From NCBI RefSeq assembly GCF_016765655.2, contig NZ_CP086106.1, positions 528,001 through 592,000 of the forward strand: DNA of 64,000 bases, read 5' to 3'. Both the position numbers and the translations under genes were made by a program. Under the pieces are notes generated by a model that worked only from the letters and a program-made list of their open reading frames with translations, did no database searches and was not told the DNA's origin. Positions 56,498 to 64,000 of this stretch are shown here, piece after piece; position 1 is the first letter of the stretch, and every line of letters starts with the position of its first letter. The stretch comes from Skermanella mucosa (lineage in GTDB: Bacteria > Pseudomonadota > Alphaproteobacteria > Azospirillales > Azospirillaceae).

Positions 56498-57535
56498 ATG
56501 CTGGAGACCAAATTGGCGGTCGTCACCAACCTCAGCCTGAAACGATCAAACCCCGACGTGAACGCACTCGATAAGCTGACGGACCTGGTCGCCGACGACC
56601 TCAAGGCCTGCAACACCCTGATCATCGACCGGATGCAGTCGCCGGTCGAGCTGATCCCCCAGCTCGCCGGATACATCATCGCGGCGGGCGGCAAACGCCT
56701 TCGCCCGGTCTTGACGCTGGCCTCCGCCAAGCTGTGCGGCTATGACGGGATCCGGCACCAGGCGCTCGCCGCCTGCGTCGAATTCATCCATACCGCGACG
56801 CTGCTCCACGACGACGTGGTGGACGAGAGCGACCTGCGCCGGGGGCTGGCGTCCGCCAACGCCGTGTTCGGCAACAAGGCGAGCGTGCTGGTCGGGGACT
56901 TCCTGTTCAGCCGCTCCTTCCAACTGATGGTCGAGGACGGCTCGCTGGAGGTGCTGCGCATCCTGTCCCACGCATCCGCGGTGATCGCGGAGGGCGAGGT
57001 GCTCCAGCTCACCACGTCCAACGACACCGGCACCAGCGAGCAGGCCTACCTGGACGTCATCCGCGCCAAGACGGCGGAGCTGTTCGCCGCCGCCTGCCAG
57101 ATCGGCGCGGTGGTGGCATCGCGCCCGGCGGTGGAGGCCGACGCCCTGTTCGCCTACGGGCTCAACCTCGGCATCGCGTTCCAGCTGGTCGACGACGTGC
57201 TGGACTATTCGGCCCTGCAGGCCCGGCTGGGAAAGACGGTGGGCGACGATTTCCGCGAAGGCAAGATCACCCTGCCGGTGATCCTGGCCTACCGCCGCGG
57301 CAGCGACGAGGACCGCGCCTTCTGGCACCGCACCGTCGAGGAGATGGAGCAGGGCGAGGGCGACCTGGACCGCGCCATCGCGATGATGAACCAGCACGGC
57401 GCGCTGCGCGACACGGTGGAGCGGGCCCGGCACTATGGTGCCATCGCCCGCGATTCCCTGGGCCTGTTTCCCGACGGGCCGGAGAAGCGCGCCCTGCTGG
57501 ACGTCATCGACTTCGTCATCGACCGGGAGTTCTGA
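56498..57535 (+). CDS. ispB: polyprenyl synthetase (octaprenyl/decaprenyl diphosphate synthase)
   Basis: A 345-aa trans-prenyltransferase making the ubiquinone side chain. The first Asp-rich motif is LLHDDVVDES (about 105), the second is QLVDDVLDYS (about 228), and GGKRLRPVL binds the substrate. ATG 56498 is chosen; GTG 56483 is an alternative. It diverges from the DUF2007 gene. With ubiA in the same window it supports ubiquinone synthesis; chain length (Q8-Q10) cannot be fixed. Confidence 0.92.
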   Translation: MLETKLAVVTNLSLKRSNPDVNALDKLTDLVADDLKACNTLIIDRMQSPVELIPQLAGYIIAAGGKRLRPVLTLASAKLCGYDGIRHQALAACVEFIHTATLLHDDVVDESDLRRGLASANAVFGNKASVLVGDFLFSRSFQLMVEDGSLEVLRILSHASAVIAEGEVLQLTTSNDTGTSEQAYLDVIRAKTAELFAAACQIGAVVASRPAVEADALFAYGLNLGIAFQLVDDVLDYSALQARLGKTVGDDFREGKITLPVILAYRRGSDEDRAFWHRTVEEMEQGEGDLDRAIAMMNQHGALRDTVERARHYGAIARDSLGLFPDGPEKRALLDVIDFVIDREF

Positions 57536-57653
57536 TCCGGTTCGGGGAATATCCGCAGGCTGGACCGGATATCGTGGAATTCGGCACTTGCGCGGGGACA
57601 GCCCAGCCGGTATATACCCGCCCACGCCGCCTCGCGGCGGACATCCAGGGTAA

Positions 57654-57730
57654 CGGAGTGTAGCTCAGCCTGGTAGAGCACTGTCTTCGGGAGGCAGGGG
57701 CCGGAGGTTCGAATCCTCTCACTCCGACCA
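57654..57730 (+). tRNA. tRNA-Pro (anticodon CGG)
   Basis: A 77-base cloverleaf: acceptor CGGAGTG/CACTCCG, D arm AGCTCAGCCTGGTAGAGC, anticodon arm CTGTC-TTCGGGA-GGCAG with anticodon CGG, T arm GGAGGTTCGAATCCTCT, discriminator A and encoded CCA. Confidence 0.95.
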
Positions 57731-57734
57731 TGAA

Positions 57735-57771
57735 GCAAAAAGGGCCTCGGCATCGCCGAGGCCCTTTTTGC
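57735..57771. terminator. bidirectional Rho-independent terminator
   Basis: GCAAAAAGGGCCTCGGC and GCCGAGGCCCTTTTTGC form a 17-bp perfect stem with loop ATC. The A-run and T-run serve both strands: the tRNA-Pro transcript and the converging divL transcript. Confidence 0.9.
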
Positions 57772-57852
57772 TTGACCCATGACACTGAGGCGGAGGGGCG
57801 GCGTCCCGCCGCCCGAAGTGCGCGCACTCTCCCACGCGGCCCTGTCCGACGA

Positions 57853-60342
57853 TCAAGTCGTCGCGCGCACCGTGCCGGCGGGCTGGGTGGCGGTGCTGGC
57901 CCTGACCGGCAGGATGCACCGGATGCAGGTGCCCTCGTTCAGGCGGCTTTCGATCTCGACCCGGCCGCCGTGCAGCTCGATGAAGCTCTTGACCAGCGAC
58001 AGGCCCAGGCCGGCGCCGGTCTGGCGGGCCTGGGGGTTGGCCCGCTCGAAGCGGCCGAACACCCGCTCCTGGTCGGCCGCCGGGATGCCGATGCCGGTGT
58101 CGCTCACGGCCAGCACGAAGGAGCCGCCGATCCGTTCGGCGGAAACCAGGATCCTGCCGCCCGGCGGGGTGAACTTGATGGCGTTGCTGATCAGGTTGAA
58201 CACCGCCTGCTTCAGCCGTTTCTCGTCGGCCTCGATCGTGCCGATGTCGTCGGCATGCTCGATCTCCAGCTTCAGGTTCTGCTTGCGCGCCCAGTCGCGG
58301 GTCAGGTTGAGCACGCTGCCGAGCATCGCCGGGATATCGACCGGCGCCCGCTCCAGCACCATGAAGCCGGCCTCGACGGTGGCGAGGTCCAGGATGTCGT
58401 TGATCAGCAGCAGCAGGCGCTGGCCGCTGTCCAGCACGGCGCGGCTGTATTCCAGCTGGCGCTCGTTCAGCTCGCCGAAATACTGGTTCGCCAGGATCTC
58501 GGCGAAGCCCATTATGGCGTTGAGCGGCGTCCGCAGCTGATAGGAGACGTTGGCGATGAACTCCGCCTTCAGGCGGTCGGCCGCCTCTAGCGCCGCGTTG
58601 CGCTCGCGCAGCGCCTGCTCGACCCGGACGCTGTCGGTGACGTCCAGGAAACTGGTCAGCACCGCGCCGTCGGGCAGCGGCACGCTGGAGAACTCGACCA
58701 CCGAACCGTCCGCCCGCTCGATCCGGCCGTTGCGCGCGGCCCGTTCCAGGGTGCTCGCGATGCTCTCGTTCTTGAAGCCGTCCCAGTCGTTGCCGAAGTC
58801 GAAGAAGTTCTTCATCCTCTCGACCAGCTCGACCAGGTGCGGCTCGCCGTTCAGGTCCTCGGGCCGCAGGCGCCAGATCCGGGCATAGGCCGGGTTCGAC
58901 AGCTTCAGCCTGCCGTCGCCGCCGAACACCGCGATGCCCTCGGCCAGGTTGTCCAGGCTTTCCTGCTGGACCGCCATCAGCGTGTTGTAGGAGGATTCCA
59001 GCGCCAGCGCGTTGGTCACGTCCTCCAGGATGAACATCAGGCCGCCGAAGGGGTGCGGCACCAGCAGCATGCGCAGCGTCGTGCCGTCCGGAAGATGGAG
59101 CAGATCCTCGGCCGGTTCGATCAGGGAGGTGAACTTGGACAGCTGCTCCCGCTTGTAGCGCGGGAAATCGGCATGCTCCGGCAGGCGCCGGCGTGCCCGC
59201 AGATCCTCCATCACCTCGCCGTAGGTCGGCTCGGTCTCCAGCCATCCCTCGTCCAGGCCCCAGAGCGAGACATAGGCCTGGTTGAAGAACAGCAGGCGGG
59301 TATCGGCGCCGTAGATCGCGATCGGCGATCCCAGCTGTTCGAGCACTTCCCCGTGGGCGGCGATGTGGCGGTTCAGTTCCCGGCGCAGGTCTTCCTGGGG
59401 CGTCAGGTCGAGCGCGTAGCCGACCAGCATGGGCGCCGATGTCCCCGGGGCCTCGGCCACGGGGGCCTCGGTGATCTCGATCAGGCGGCGCGCGCCGTCG
59501 ATGACCAGGTGCTGGGTTTCCGACCGGGCAGCGCCGTCGGCCCTGGCCTGTTCGGCGAGCGACCTGCGCGGCTCGTCGAGCGACGCCGGCACAAGCTCGC
59601 TCTGCCGTTCAAGGGCTTCGTCGCGGGTGAGGTCGAGCGCGTCGGCGTAGGCCTTGTTGCACCAGGCGATCGACAGGTCCCGGCGGCGCAGCCAGATCGG
59701 GAAGGGAACCCGGTCAAGCGCCGCGCGGATCTCCTCCAGGGTCTGCAGGGCCGCCGTGCGGGCCTGGGTCTGGCGGGTGATCTCGCCCGTGATGTGGCCG
59801 ATGTCGCGGGCCCACAGGACGTCGAACTTCTCCCCGCCCGCGGAACCGGTCCCGCGCGATCCGCTCAGCTCCAGGACCCGGCCGTCGTCGGCCGTGGTGA
59901 CGACGATCCGGAACGGCTGCCCGGTCCGGCGCAGATGGCCGAAGGCGCCGTTGAGCGCCGCCGCGTCGCTCGGCGCCAGGGCGTTCTCGATGTCCTCCAG
60001 CCGGTCGCAGCGCCCGATTCCGAGCAGGCCGGCGAACCCGGGGGAGAGCGCGTAGGTGCCGTCGGGGCTCCAGCCGCACCAGGCATCCGGGGAAGCCGAC
60101 AGCAGCGCCTCCAGCCGGTCTATCTCACCCAGCAGGTCCGCCGTGCGCTTCGACTTGCCGCGAACCCGGAGGGTCTGCCAGGCAAGGCCGACGACCCCGG
60201 CCAGTGCCGCCGCACCCAGGGTGATCATCGACCCGCTCGGCCCCAAGTCGACGGCCGGAGTCTGGGCGCAGGCCGACGTCGCCGTCAGCGTCGCGCCGGC
60301 GGCGGCCAGGAGGATCGTGTGTTTTGAAGCCAGCTTTCTCAC
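57853..60342 (-). CDS. divL: DivL-type PAS sensor pseudo-histidine kinase with tyrosine phospho-site
   Basis: An 829-aa multi-PAS kinase-like protein. N-terminal hydrophobic helix (about 10-26) plus a second one (about 40-60) anchor it in the inner membrane; several PAS repeats follow (to about 580). The dimerisation/phosphoacceptor helix reads FIANVSYQLRTPLNAIMGFAE with Tyr601 where histidine kinases have His, the hallmark of DivL in the CtrA cell-cycle pathway of alphaproteobacteria. The ATPase boxes NAIKFTPPGG, DTGIGIPA and GAGLGLSLVKSFIELHGG are intact. It probably acts as a regulator of a CckA-like kinase rather than as a kinase. Confidence 0.88.
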   Translation of the reverse strand: MRKLASKHTILLAAAGATLTATSACAQTPAVDLGPSGSMITLGAAALAGVVGLAWQTLRVRGKSKRTADLLGEIDRLEALLSASPDAWCGWSPDGTYALSPGFAGLLGIGRCDRLEDIENALAPSDAAALNGAFGHLRRTGQPFRIVVTTADDGRVLELSGSRGTGSAGGEKFDVLWARDIGHITGEITRQTQARTAALQTLEEIRAALDRVPFPIWLRRRDLSIAWCNKAYADALDLTRDEALERQSELVPASLDEPRRSLAEQARADGAARSETQHLVIDGARRLIEITEAPVAEAPGTSAPMLVGYALDLTPQEDLRRELNRHIAAHGEVLEQLGSPIAIYGADTRLLFFNQAYVSLWGLDEGWLETEPTYGEVMEDLRARRRLPEHADFPRYKREQLSKFTSLIEPAEDLLHLPDGTTLRMLLVPHPFGGLMFILEDVTNALALESSYNTLMAVQQESLDNLAEGIAVFGGDGRLKLSNPAYARIWRLRPEDLNGEPHLVELVERMKNFFDFGNDWDGFKNESIASTLERAARNGRIERADGSVVEFSSVPLPDGAVLTSFLDVTDSVRVEQALRERNAALEAADRLKAEFIANVSYQLRTPLNAIMGFAEILANQYFGELNERQLEYSRAVLDSGQRLLLLINDILDLATVEAGFMVLERAPVDIPAMLGSVLNLTRDWARKQNLKLEIEHADDIGTIEADEKRLKQAVFNLISNAIKFTPPGGRILVSAERIGGSFVLAVSDTGIGIPAADQERVFGRFERANPQARQTGAGLGLSLVKSFIELHGGRVEIESRLNEGTCIRCILPVRASTATQPAGTVRATT

Positions 60343-60557
60343 GGGGAAGGTGTTAGTTAACCTAGTTTAACTCAATCGATGAACGACGTTACATAAACGA
60401 TCGGCTTTCGTCCATCCTTACGCCCTTGGCGGGAGGCTGTTTCGACCTCGCGAGCGGATTTTTTCCTTGGATCGAGGTTCCATAAACCTGCGGGTGAGGA
60501 CATCCGGCCGCCCGGCGGCGGGCGTGCCCGCCGCCTGCGGTTCCTCCGGCGGGCCGC

Positions 60558-60785
60558 CTACTGGTTGGGGGACCGGGTGATGGTCTTGATCGGTCCGCGC
60601 GGGTTGCCGGACATTTCGGCGATCTTGCGGTCCTGTGCCTCGATGATGGCGCGTGCCGGCTCGTCGCCGTCCAGCCCCCCGATTTCGGAGCTGGGAACCT
60701 TGCGGTTCGAGGTCTTGACGCCATCCTGGTACACGACGTCGAACAGGACGTACGCGTTGTCGGTCGGCTGCTTTTTTCGGGCCAT
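60558..60785 (-). CDS. small conserved hypothetical protein, 75 aa
   Basis: Short protein opening MARKKQPTDNAYVLFDVVYQDG with KVPSSEIGGLDGDEPARAIIEAQD, apparently a compact alpha/beta fold. A strong GGGAGAGGGGCA site precedes ATG 60785. No family name recognised. It lies between divL and the next small gene, all on the minus strand but with gaps that suggest separate transcription. Confidence 0.7.
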   Translation of the reverse strand: MARKKQPTDNAYVLFDVVYQDGVKTSNRKVPSSEIGGLDGDEPARAIIEAQDRKIAEMSGNPRGPIKTITRSPNQ

Positions 60786-60865
60786 TGCCCCTCTCCCAAT
60801 GCGATGCAGGGTCAACGGACTTCTTTAGGGCATCGGATCGACCTGCCGACACCGTCTCTATAGGC

Positions 60866-61090
60866 CTATGACGTTTGGCCCGGAGCGGTCCCGCCCGGCT
60901 CGACGTCGGCATGGGATCGGTCTTCGCCGGCGGGGTCGCCGTCGGAGTCGTCATCCGACGTCTCCGGGCCGGTGGAAGCCTTGCGCTGGGCGACGGCCTC
61001 CTCCTTCAGGCGAAGCTTCTCCTGCTTCTTCTGTTCCTTGGCGCGATTGCGATCGGCGCGCTGCTGGTTGTAGTTGGGCTTGAATGCCAT
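60866..61090 (-). CDS. small charged conserved hypothetical protein, 74 aa
   Basis: Opens MAFKPNYNQQRADRNRAKEQKKQEK and continues as a Lys/Glu helix, then a Ser/Asp/Gly/Pro tail. The start has AGGAGGT. Short basic proteins with this MAFKPNYN-type beginning are common in Azospirillaceae-type genomes; function unknown. It is divergent from ubiA. Confidence 0.75.
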   Translation of the reverse strand: MAFKPNYNQQRADRNRAKEQKKQEKLRLKEEAVAQRKASTGPETSDDDSDGDPAGEDRSHADVEPGGTAPGQTS

Positions 61091-61237
61091 AAGACCTCCT
61101 GGGACGTCGGCACTGTAGCACGCCGGCCCGACGCCACCGCAACCCCCCGCCGCACGCTTTCGCCGATTCCAGCCGATCGCCGGGTGCAAGTCGGCGGCGG
61201 TCTGGGCTAGAGTGCCCGCGCCGACATTACCGTATCC

Positions 61238-62212
61238 ATGGCCAGGCCCGACGGACAGATGCCCCCCATGACGCCAGCCCCAGCCCCGATCGGTGCCGCG
61301 GAACCGCGCCGCGACGGGTTCACCGACATCCGGCCCGATGGATGGATCGACCGCCATGCCCCGGCGGCCGTGCGGCCTTACCTGAAGCTGGCGCGGCTGG
61401 ACCGTCCGATCGGGACCTGGCTGCTGCTGTTCCCCTGCTGGTGGAGCCAGGCGCTGGCGACCCAGGGCTGGCCCGATCCCTGGATGATGGTGCTGTTCGG
61501 GATCGGCGCCGTCGTGATGCGCGGCGCCGGCTGCACGGTCAACGACATCCTGGACCGCGACATCGACGGCTTGGTGGAGCGGACCCGGACCCGCCCGATC
61601 CCGAGCGGGCAGGTGACGGTGCGCCAGGCGCTGGCGTTCCTGGTGTTCCAGATGCTGGTCGGCCTGGCGGTGCTGGTGCAGTTCAACCTTTTCACCATAG
61701 CGCTCGGGGCGGCGTCGCTGGTGCTGGTCTTCACCTATCCGCTGATGAAGCGGATCACCTGGTGGCCGCAGGCCTTCCTGGGCCTGACCTTCAACTGGGG
61801 AGCGCTGGTCGGCTGGGCGGCGGTGACCGGCGGGCTCGACCTGCCGGCGCTGCTGCTCTACGCCGCCGGCATCGTCTGGACGCTGGGCTACGACACGATC
61901 TACGCCCACCAGGACAAGGAGGACGACGCCCGGATCGGCGTCAAGTCCACGGCGCTGCGCCTGGGCGACGCCTCCAAGATCTGGATCTACGGGTTCTACA
62001 CGCTGACCTATGGCGGGATGCTCGCGGCCGGGATGGCCGCCGGGCTGGGCGTCTGGTTCCAGCTCCTGCTTACTGCCGCGCTGCTCCAGCTCGCCTGGCA
62101 GGTCGGGACCTGGCGGCCGGACGATCCGGCGGACTGCCTGTCCAAGTTCAAGTCGAACCGCTGGTTCGGCTGGCTGGTGCTGGGCGCCATCGTCGCAGGC
62201 CGGGTCCCGTGA
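61238..62212 (+). CDS. ubiA: 4-hydroxybenzoate polyprenyltransferase
   Basis: A 324-aa inner-membrane prenyltransferase joining the polyprenyl chain to 4-hydroxybenzoate in ubiquinone biosynthesis. Multiple hydrophobic helices carry the two Asp-rich motifs NDILDRDID (about 103) and [13 protein letters not shown] (about 224). The first 40 residues are a soluble Pro/Ala tail, so an internal start (ATG 61261 or 61270) is possible. Confidence 0.95.
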   Translation: MARPDGQMPPMTPAPAPIGAAEPRRDGFTDIRPDGWIDRHAPAAVRPYLKLARLDRPIGTWLLLFPCWWSQALATQGWPDPWMMVLFGIGAVVMRGAGCTVNDILDRDIDGLVERTRTRPIPSGQVTVRQALAFLVFQMLVGLAVLVQFNLFTIALGAASLVLVFTYPLMKRITWWPQAFLGLTFNWGALVGWAAVTGGLDLPALLLYAAGIVWTLGYDTIYAHQDKEDDARIGVKSTALRLGDASKIWIYGFYTLTYGGMLAAGMAAGLGVWFQLLLTAALLQLAWQVGTWRPDDPADCLSKFKSNRWFGWLVLGAIVAGRVP

Positions 62213-62270
62213 CCGGCTGAGCCGCCGATTCCGCTTGCGCGGGGCGGGGGCGTATGGGCAACTCCGCGCC

Positions 62271-62954
62271 ATGACCATCACCGCTCCCCCCAGCGGCTCC
62301 GATGCCGGCCGGGAGGCCTTCATCCGGGCGAACACCGAGCTTGCGGCGCCGCCGCTGCTGCCGGAGGTCCTGCTTCACCTGGCGACCCAGGTGACGCCGC
62401 TGTGGGAGGCGACCGAGGCGAGCCTCGCCGCCTGCAACCTGCCGCCGCCCTACTGGGCCTTCGCCTGGCCGGGCGGCCGGGCGGTGGCCCGCCACGTCCT
62501 GGACGATCCCGGCCTGGTGGCGGGGCGCCGGGTGCTCGACTTCGCGTCGGGCAGCGGCATGGCCGCCATCGCCGCCGCCAAGGCCGGCGCCGCCCGCGTG
62601 GCGGCGGTGGAGATCGATGCTTTCGCGGTCGCGGCCATCGGGCTCAACGCGGAGGCCAACGGCGTGGCGCTCGACGTGCTCAGCGAAGACATCGTGGGCC
62701 GCCCGCTGCCCGGGATCGACGTGGTGCTGGCCGGCGACGTCTGCTACGAGCGGCCCATGGCCGAGCGGGCGATCGCCTGGCTGCGCGGGCTGGCCCGCGG
62801 CGGCACGTTGGTCATCCTGGGCGACCCCGGCCGCGCCTACCTGCCCAAGTCCGGCCTGGAGCCGCTGGCCCGCTTCGCCGTGCCGACCTCCCTGGACCTG
62901 GAGGACAGGGAGGTTCGCGACACCACGGTATGGCGGCTGCTGGGGGAGGAGTAG
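62271..62954 (+). CDS. class I SAM-dependent methyltransferase (ETFB-lysine-methyltransferase-like)
   Basis: A 227-aa methyltransferase. PPPYWAFAWPGGRAVARHVLD, then SAM-binding VLDFASGSGMAAIAAAKAGA, and later LAGDVCYERPMA in place of the usual D-x-x-Y catalytic region. This order is that of METTL20-like protein lysine methyltransferases acting on electron-transfer flavoprotein beta. It follows ubiA by 58 bp. Substrate by family only. Confidence 0.87.
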   Translation: MTITAPPSGSDAGREAFIRANTELAAPPLLPEVLLHLATQVTPLWEATEASLAACNLPPPYWAFAWPGGRAVARHVLDDPGLVAGRRVLDFASGSGMAAIAAAKAGAARVAAVEIDAFAVAAIGLNAEANGVALDVLSEDIVGRPLPGIDVVLAGDVCYERPMAERAIAWLRGLARGGTLVILGDPGRAYLPKSGLEPLARFAVPTSLDLEDREVRDTTVWRLLGEE

Positions 62955-63059
62955 AGCGGTTTCGGCGCTTTCGCCTGCTCCCCGAAGCAGGTTGCAGGGA
63001 AATGCGGTCATGCTACATTCGGGGTCCCGACGCTGGCGCGGACAGTCGGAGGTAGGACG

Positions 63060-63233
63060 ATGAACAGGCAGGCTGTTGCAAAAGGTTTGAGAATGCTCCG
63101 CTTCGGGGCATATGGTGGTCTTGCCTGCGCCGTCGCCGCCGGGGCGATCGGCATCGAAGACGTCTATCAGGCCATAGTCAGCGTGATCGGTTTCGGCAGC
63201 CTTGTCGCATGGAAGCTGTCGCACCTTGCCTGA
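63060..63233 (+). CDS. small hydrophobic protein, 57 aa
   Basis: Protein with a short basic start and two weakly hydrophobic stretches (GGLACAVAAGAIGI and IVSVIGFGSLVAW), probably membrane-associated. The ATG has an excellent GGAGGTAGGACG ribosome site, which is the main reason to accept it. No family recognised. Confidence 0.6.
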   Translation: MNRQAVAKGLRMLRFGAYGGLACAVAAGAIGIEDVYQAIVSVIGFGSLVAWKLSHLA

Positions 63234-63287
63234 TTCCCGATCCAGGAGGACCGGAGCGCGGCGGCCTCCGCAACCCCGCTGACCATC

Positions 63288-63593
63288 ATGAATCCCTGGG
63301 GCAAAGGCGAGCTGATTTCGCTCCTGTTCGGCGTGAGCTTCGTCTTTTTCGGTCTGCTCCTGCACCGCAAGGTGCTGTCGAGGGATAAGGTCTTCGGGTT
63401 GGCGGCCAATGGATTGACGCTGGGGCCGTTGGTCATGATCGTGTTCGATCCGTTGAACAAGTACCTGATGCTGGTCGATCTCGATCTGCTGCAGATCGCC
63501 GTGACCGAGGCCAGGCTGACCCTCTGGTGGGCTGCGTTGGTGGCCGCGGTCAATATGCTTCTCACCCTCTTCCCTGCCGCCAATCAGCCTTGA
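63288..63593 (+). CDS. small membrane protein, 101 aa
   Basis: Three hydrophobic segments (LLFGVSFVFFGLLL, LTLGPLVMIVF, LWWAALVAAVNMLL) indicate a small inner-membrane protein. Hydrophilic loops between them include HRKVLSRDKVF. No clear ribosome site; ATG 63288 is the only good start. Its end overlaps the converging last gene by 10 bases. Unknown function. Confidence 0.6.
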   Translation: MNPWGKGELISLLFGVSFVFFGLLLHRKVLSRDKVFGLAANGLTLGPLVMIVFDPLNKYLMLVDLDLLQIAVTEARLTLWWAALVAAVNMLLTLFPAANQP

Positions 63594-64000
63594 CGGTCCA
63601 GGCGCAGGCCCGACAGCGCCAGCGCCGCCGTCTGCTCCGCCCGGTAATCCGGGTCCGTCACGATGGCGTGGATGAATCCGTGGAGATCGCTCCCCGGGGC
63701 GAGCCGGGCGCGGACGGCCTCCAGAACGCCGGGCTGGTCCAGGGCGGGCCAGGTCCGGCCGGCGCAGGGGATCGCGGCGAGGGCGACCGGCCGGCCGTCG
63801 ATCGCCAGGGCGCCGCGCCGGCTCAGATAAGCCTCGGCGGAGGCGATCACGCCCAGCCCCTCGATCTCCAGCCGGATGCCGCCCAGCTCCCGGCGGTCGT
63901 AATTGACGCCGATCCCCTCGGTCGCGTCCATGCGCTCCAGCTCGGCCCCGGTCAGCCACTGCACGGCGACCTCGACCACCGCTCCGGGGGCGGGCGCCGG
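63584..64000 (-). CDS. gamma-glutamylcyclotransferase-like protein, 3' part only
   Basis: The last 138 codons of a gene whose start lies beyond the right edge; the frame is open to base 64000. WLTGAELERMDATEGIGVNYDRREL and the later strands (ALAIDGRPVALAAIPCAGRTWPALDQP) resemble gamma-glutamylcyclotransferase-fold proteins with the acidic residue in the DATEG turn. Family and substrate are tentative because the N-terminal half is missing. Confidence 0.6.
   Translation of the reverse strand, partial: PAPAPGAVVEVAVQWLTGAELERMDATEGIGVNYDRRELGGIRLEIEGLGVIASAEAYLSRRGALAIDGRPVALAAIPCAGRTWPALDQPGVLEAVRARLAPGSDLHGFIHAIVTDPDYRAEQTAALALSGLRLDRQG

Overview
The window is a GC-rich chromosomal segment of an alphaproteobacterium, most likely an Azospirillaceae/Rhodospirillales member such as Skermanella or Azospirillum (inference). 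The support is a NifA with the oxygen-sensitive C-X11-C-X19-C-X4-C pattern, a DivL-type kinase with tyrosine in place of the phospho-acceptor histidine, a TRAP uronate operon, MeaB/PpdK, and the overall codon style. No sequence search was possible, so family names rest on motifs and on recognising the proteins.

Layout. 1-6 kb: small hypothetical proteins, two overlapping alpha/beta hydrolases, and an exo/endonuclease-phosphatase gene overlapping an Ldh-type dehydrogenase, then a DUF1349 protein. 6-12 kb: a monofunctional catalase with a terminator, then a very large orphan protein (about 1,267 aa). 12-20.6 kb: nifA, divergent from a GntR regulator that heads an operon for unsaturated uronate uptake and breakdown (TRAP DctPQM, KduI, KduD, KdgF-like cupin). 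20.7-24.4 kb: an accessory patch next to tRNA-Ser. It holds an AT-rich orphan gene with a HEPN-like R-x4-H motif, a 3' piece of a tRNA-Leu gene, an orphan Phd antitoxin joined to a mobilisation-like tail, and a MntA/HepT toxin-antitoxin pair followed by a decayed second nucleotidyltransferase. 24.5-31 kb: an exported beta-helix protein, then an RTX protein with its type I secretion ATPase and adaptor.

31.1-36.7 kb is the most interesting part. It is a lower-GC island holding a three-gene ABC-three-component (ABC-3C) defence-type system: a PD-(D/E)xK nuclease effector, a middle component and a Rad50/SMC-like ATPase. The genes overlap or nearly touch. The island is bracketed by two diverged copies of a roughly 190-bp terminal-inverted-repeat element. 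It also contains another 156-bp inverted-repeat element, a catalase 3' pseudogene related to the intact catalase 25 kb away, and other gene scraps.

36.9-64 kb is mostly housekeeping. It contains an iron-type alcohol dehydrogenase and cupin; GDP-mannose and glycosyltransferase genes for surface polysaccharide; ygfZ; a PRC-barrel protein; ppdK-meaB; and glyQS. These are followed by thiO-thiS-thiG under a clear TPP riboswitch, an S49 peptidase/methyltransferase/DUF2007 cluster, a polyprenyl synthase (ispB), tRNA-Pro, divL, ubiA, a second methyltransferase, two small membrane proteins, and a partial gamma-glutamylcyclotransferase-like gene running off the right edge. Positions 1-202 show no gene I can support. 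No rRNA, CRISPR array, complete insertion sequence or replication origin was seen.
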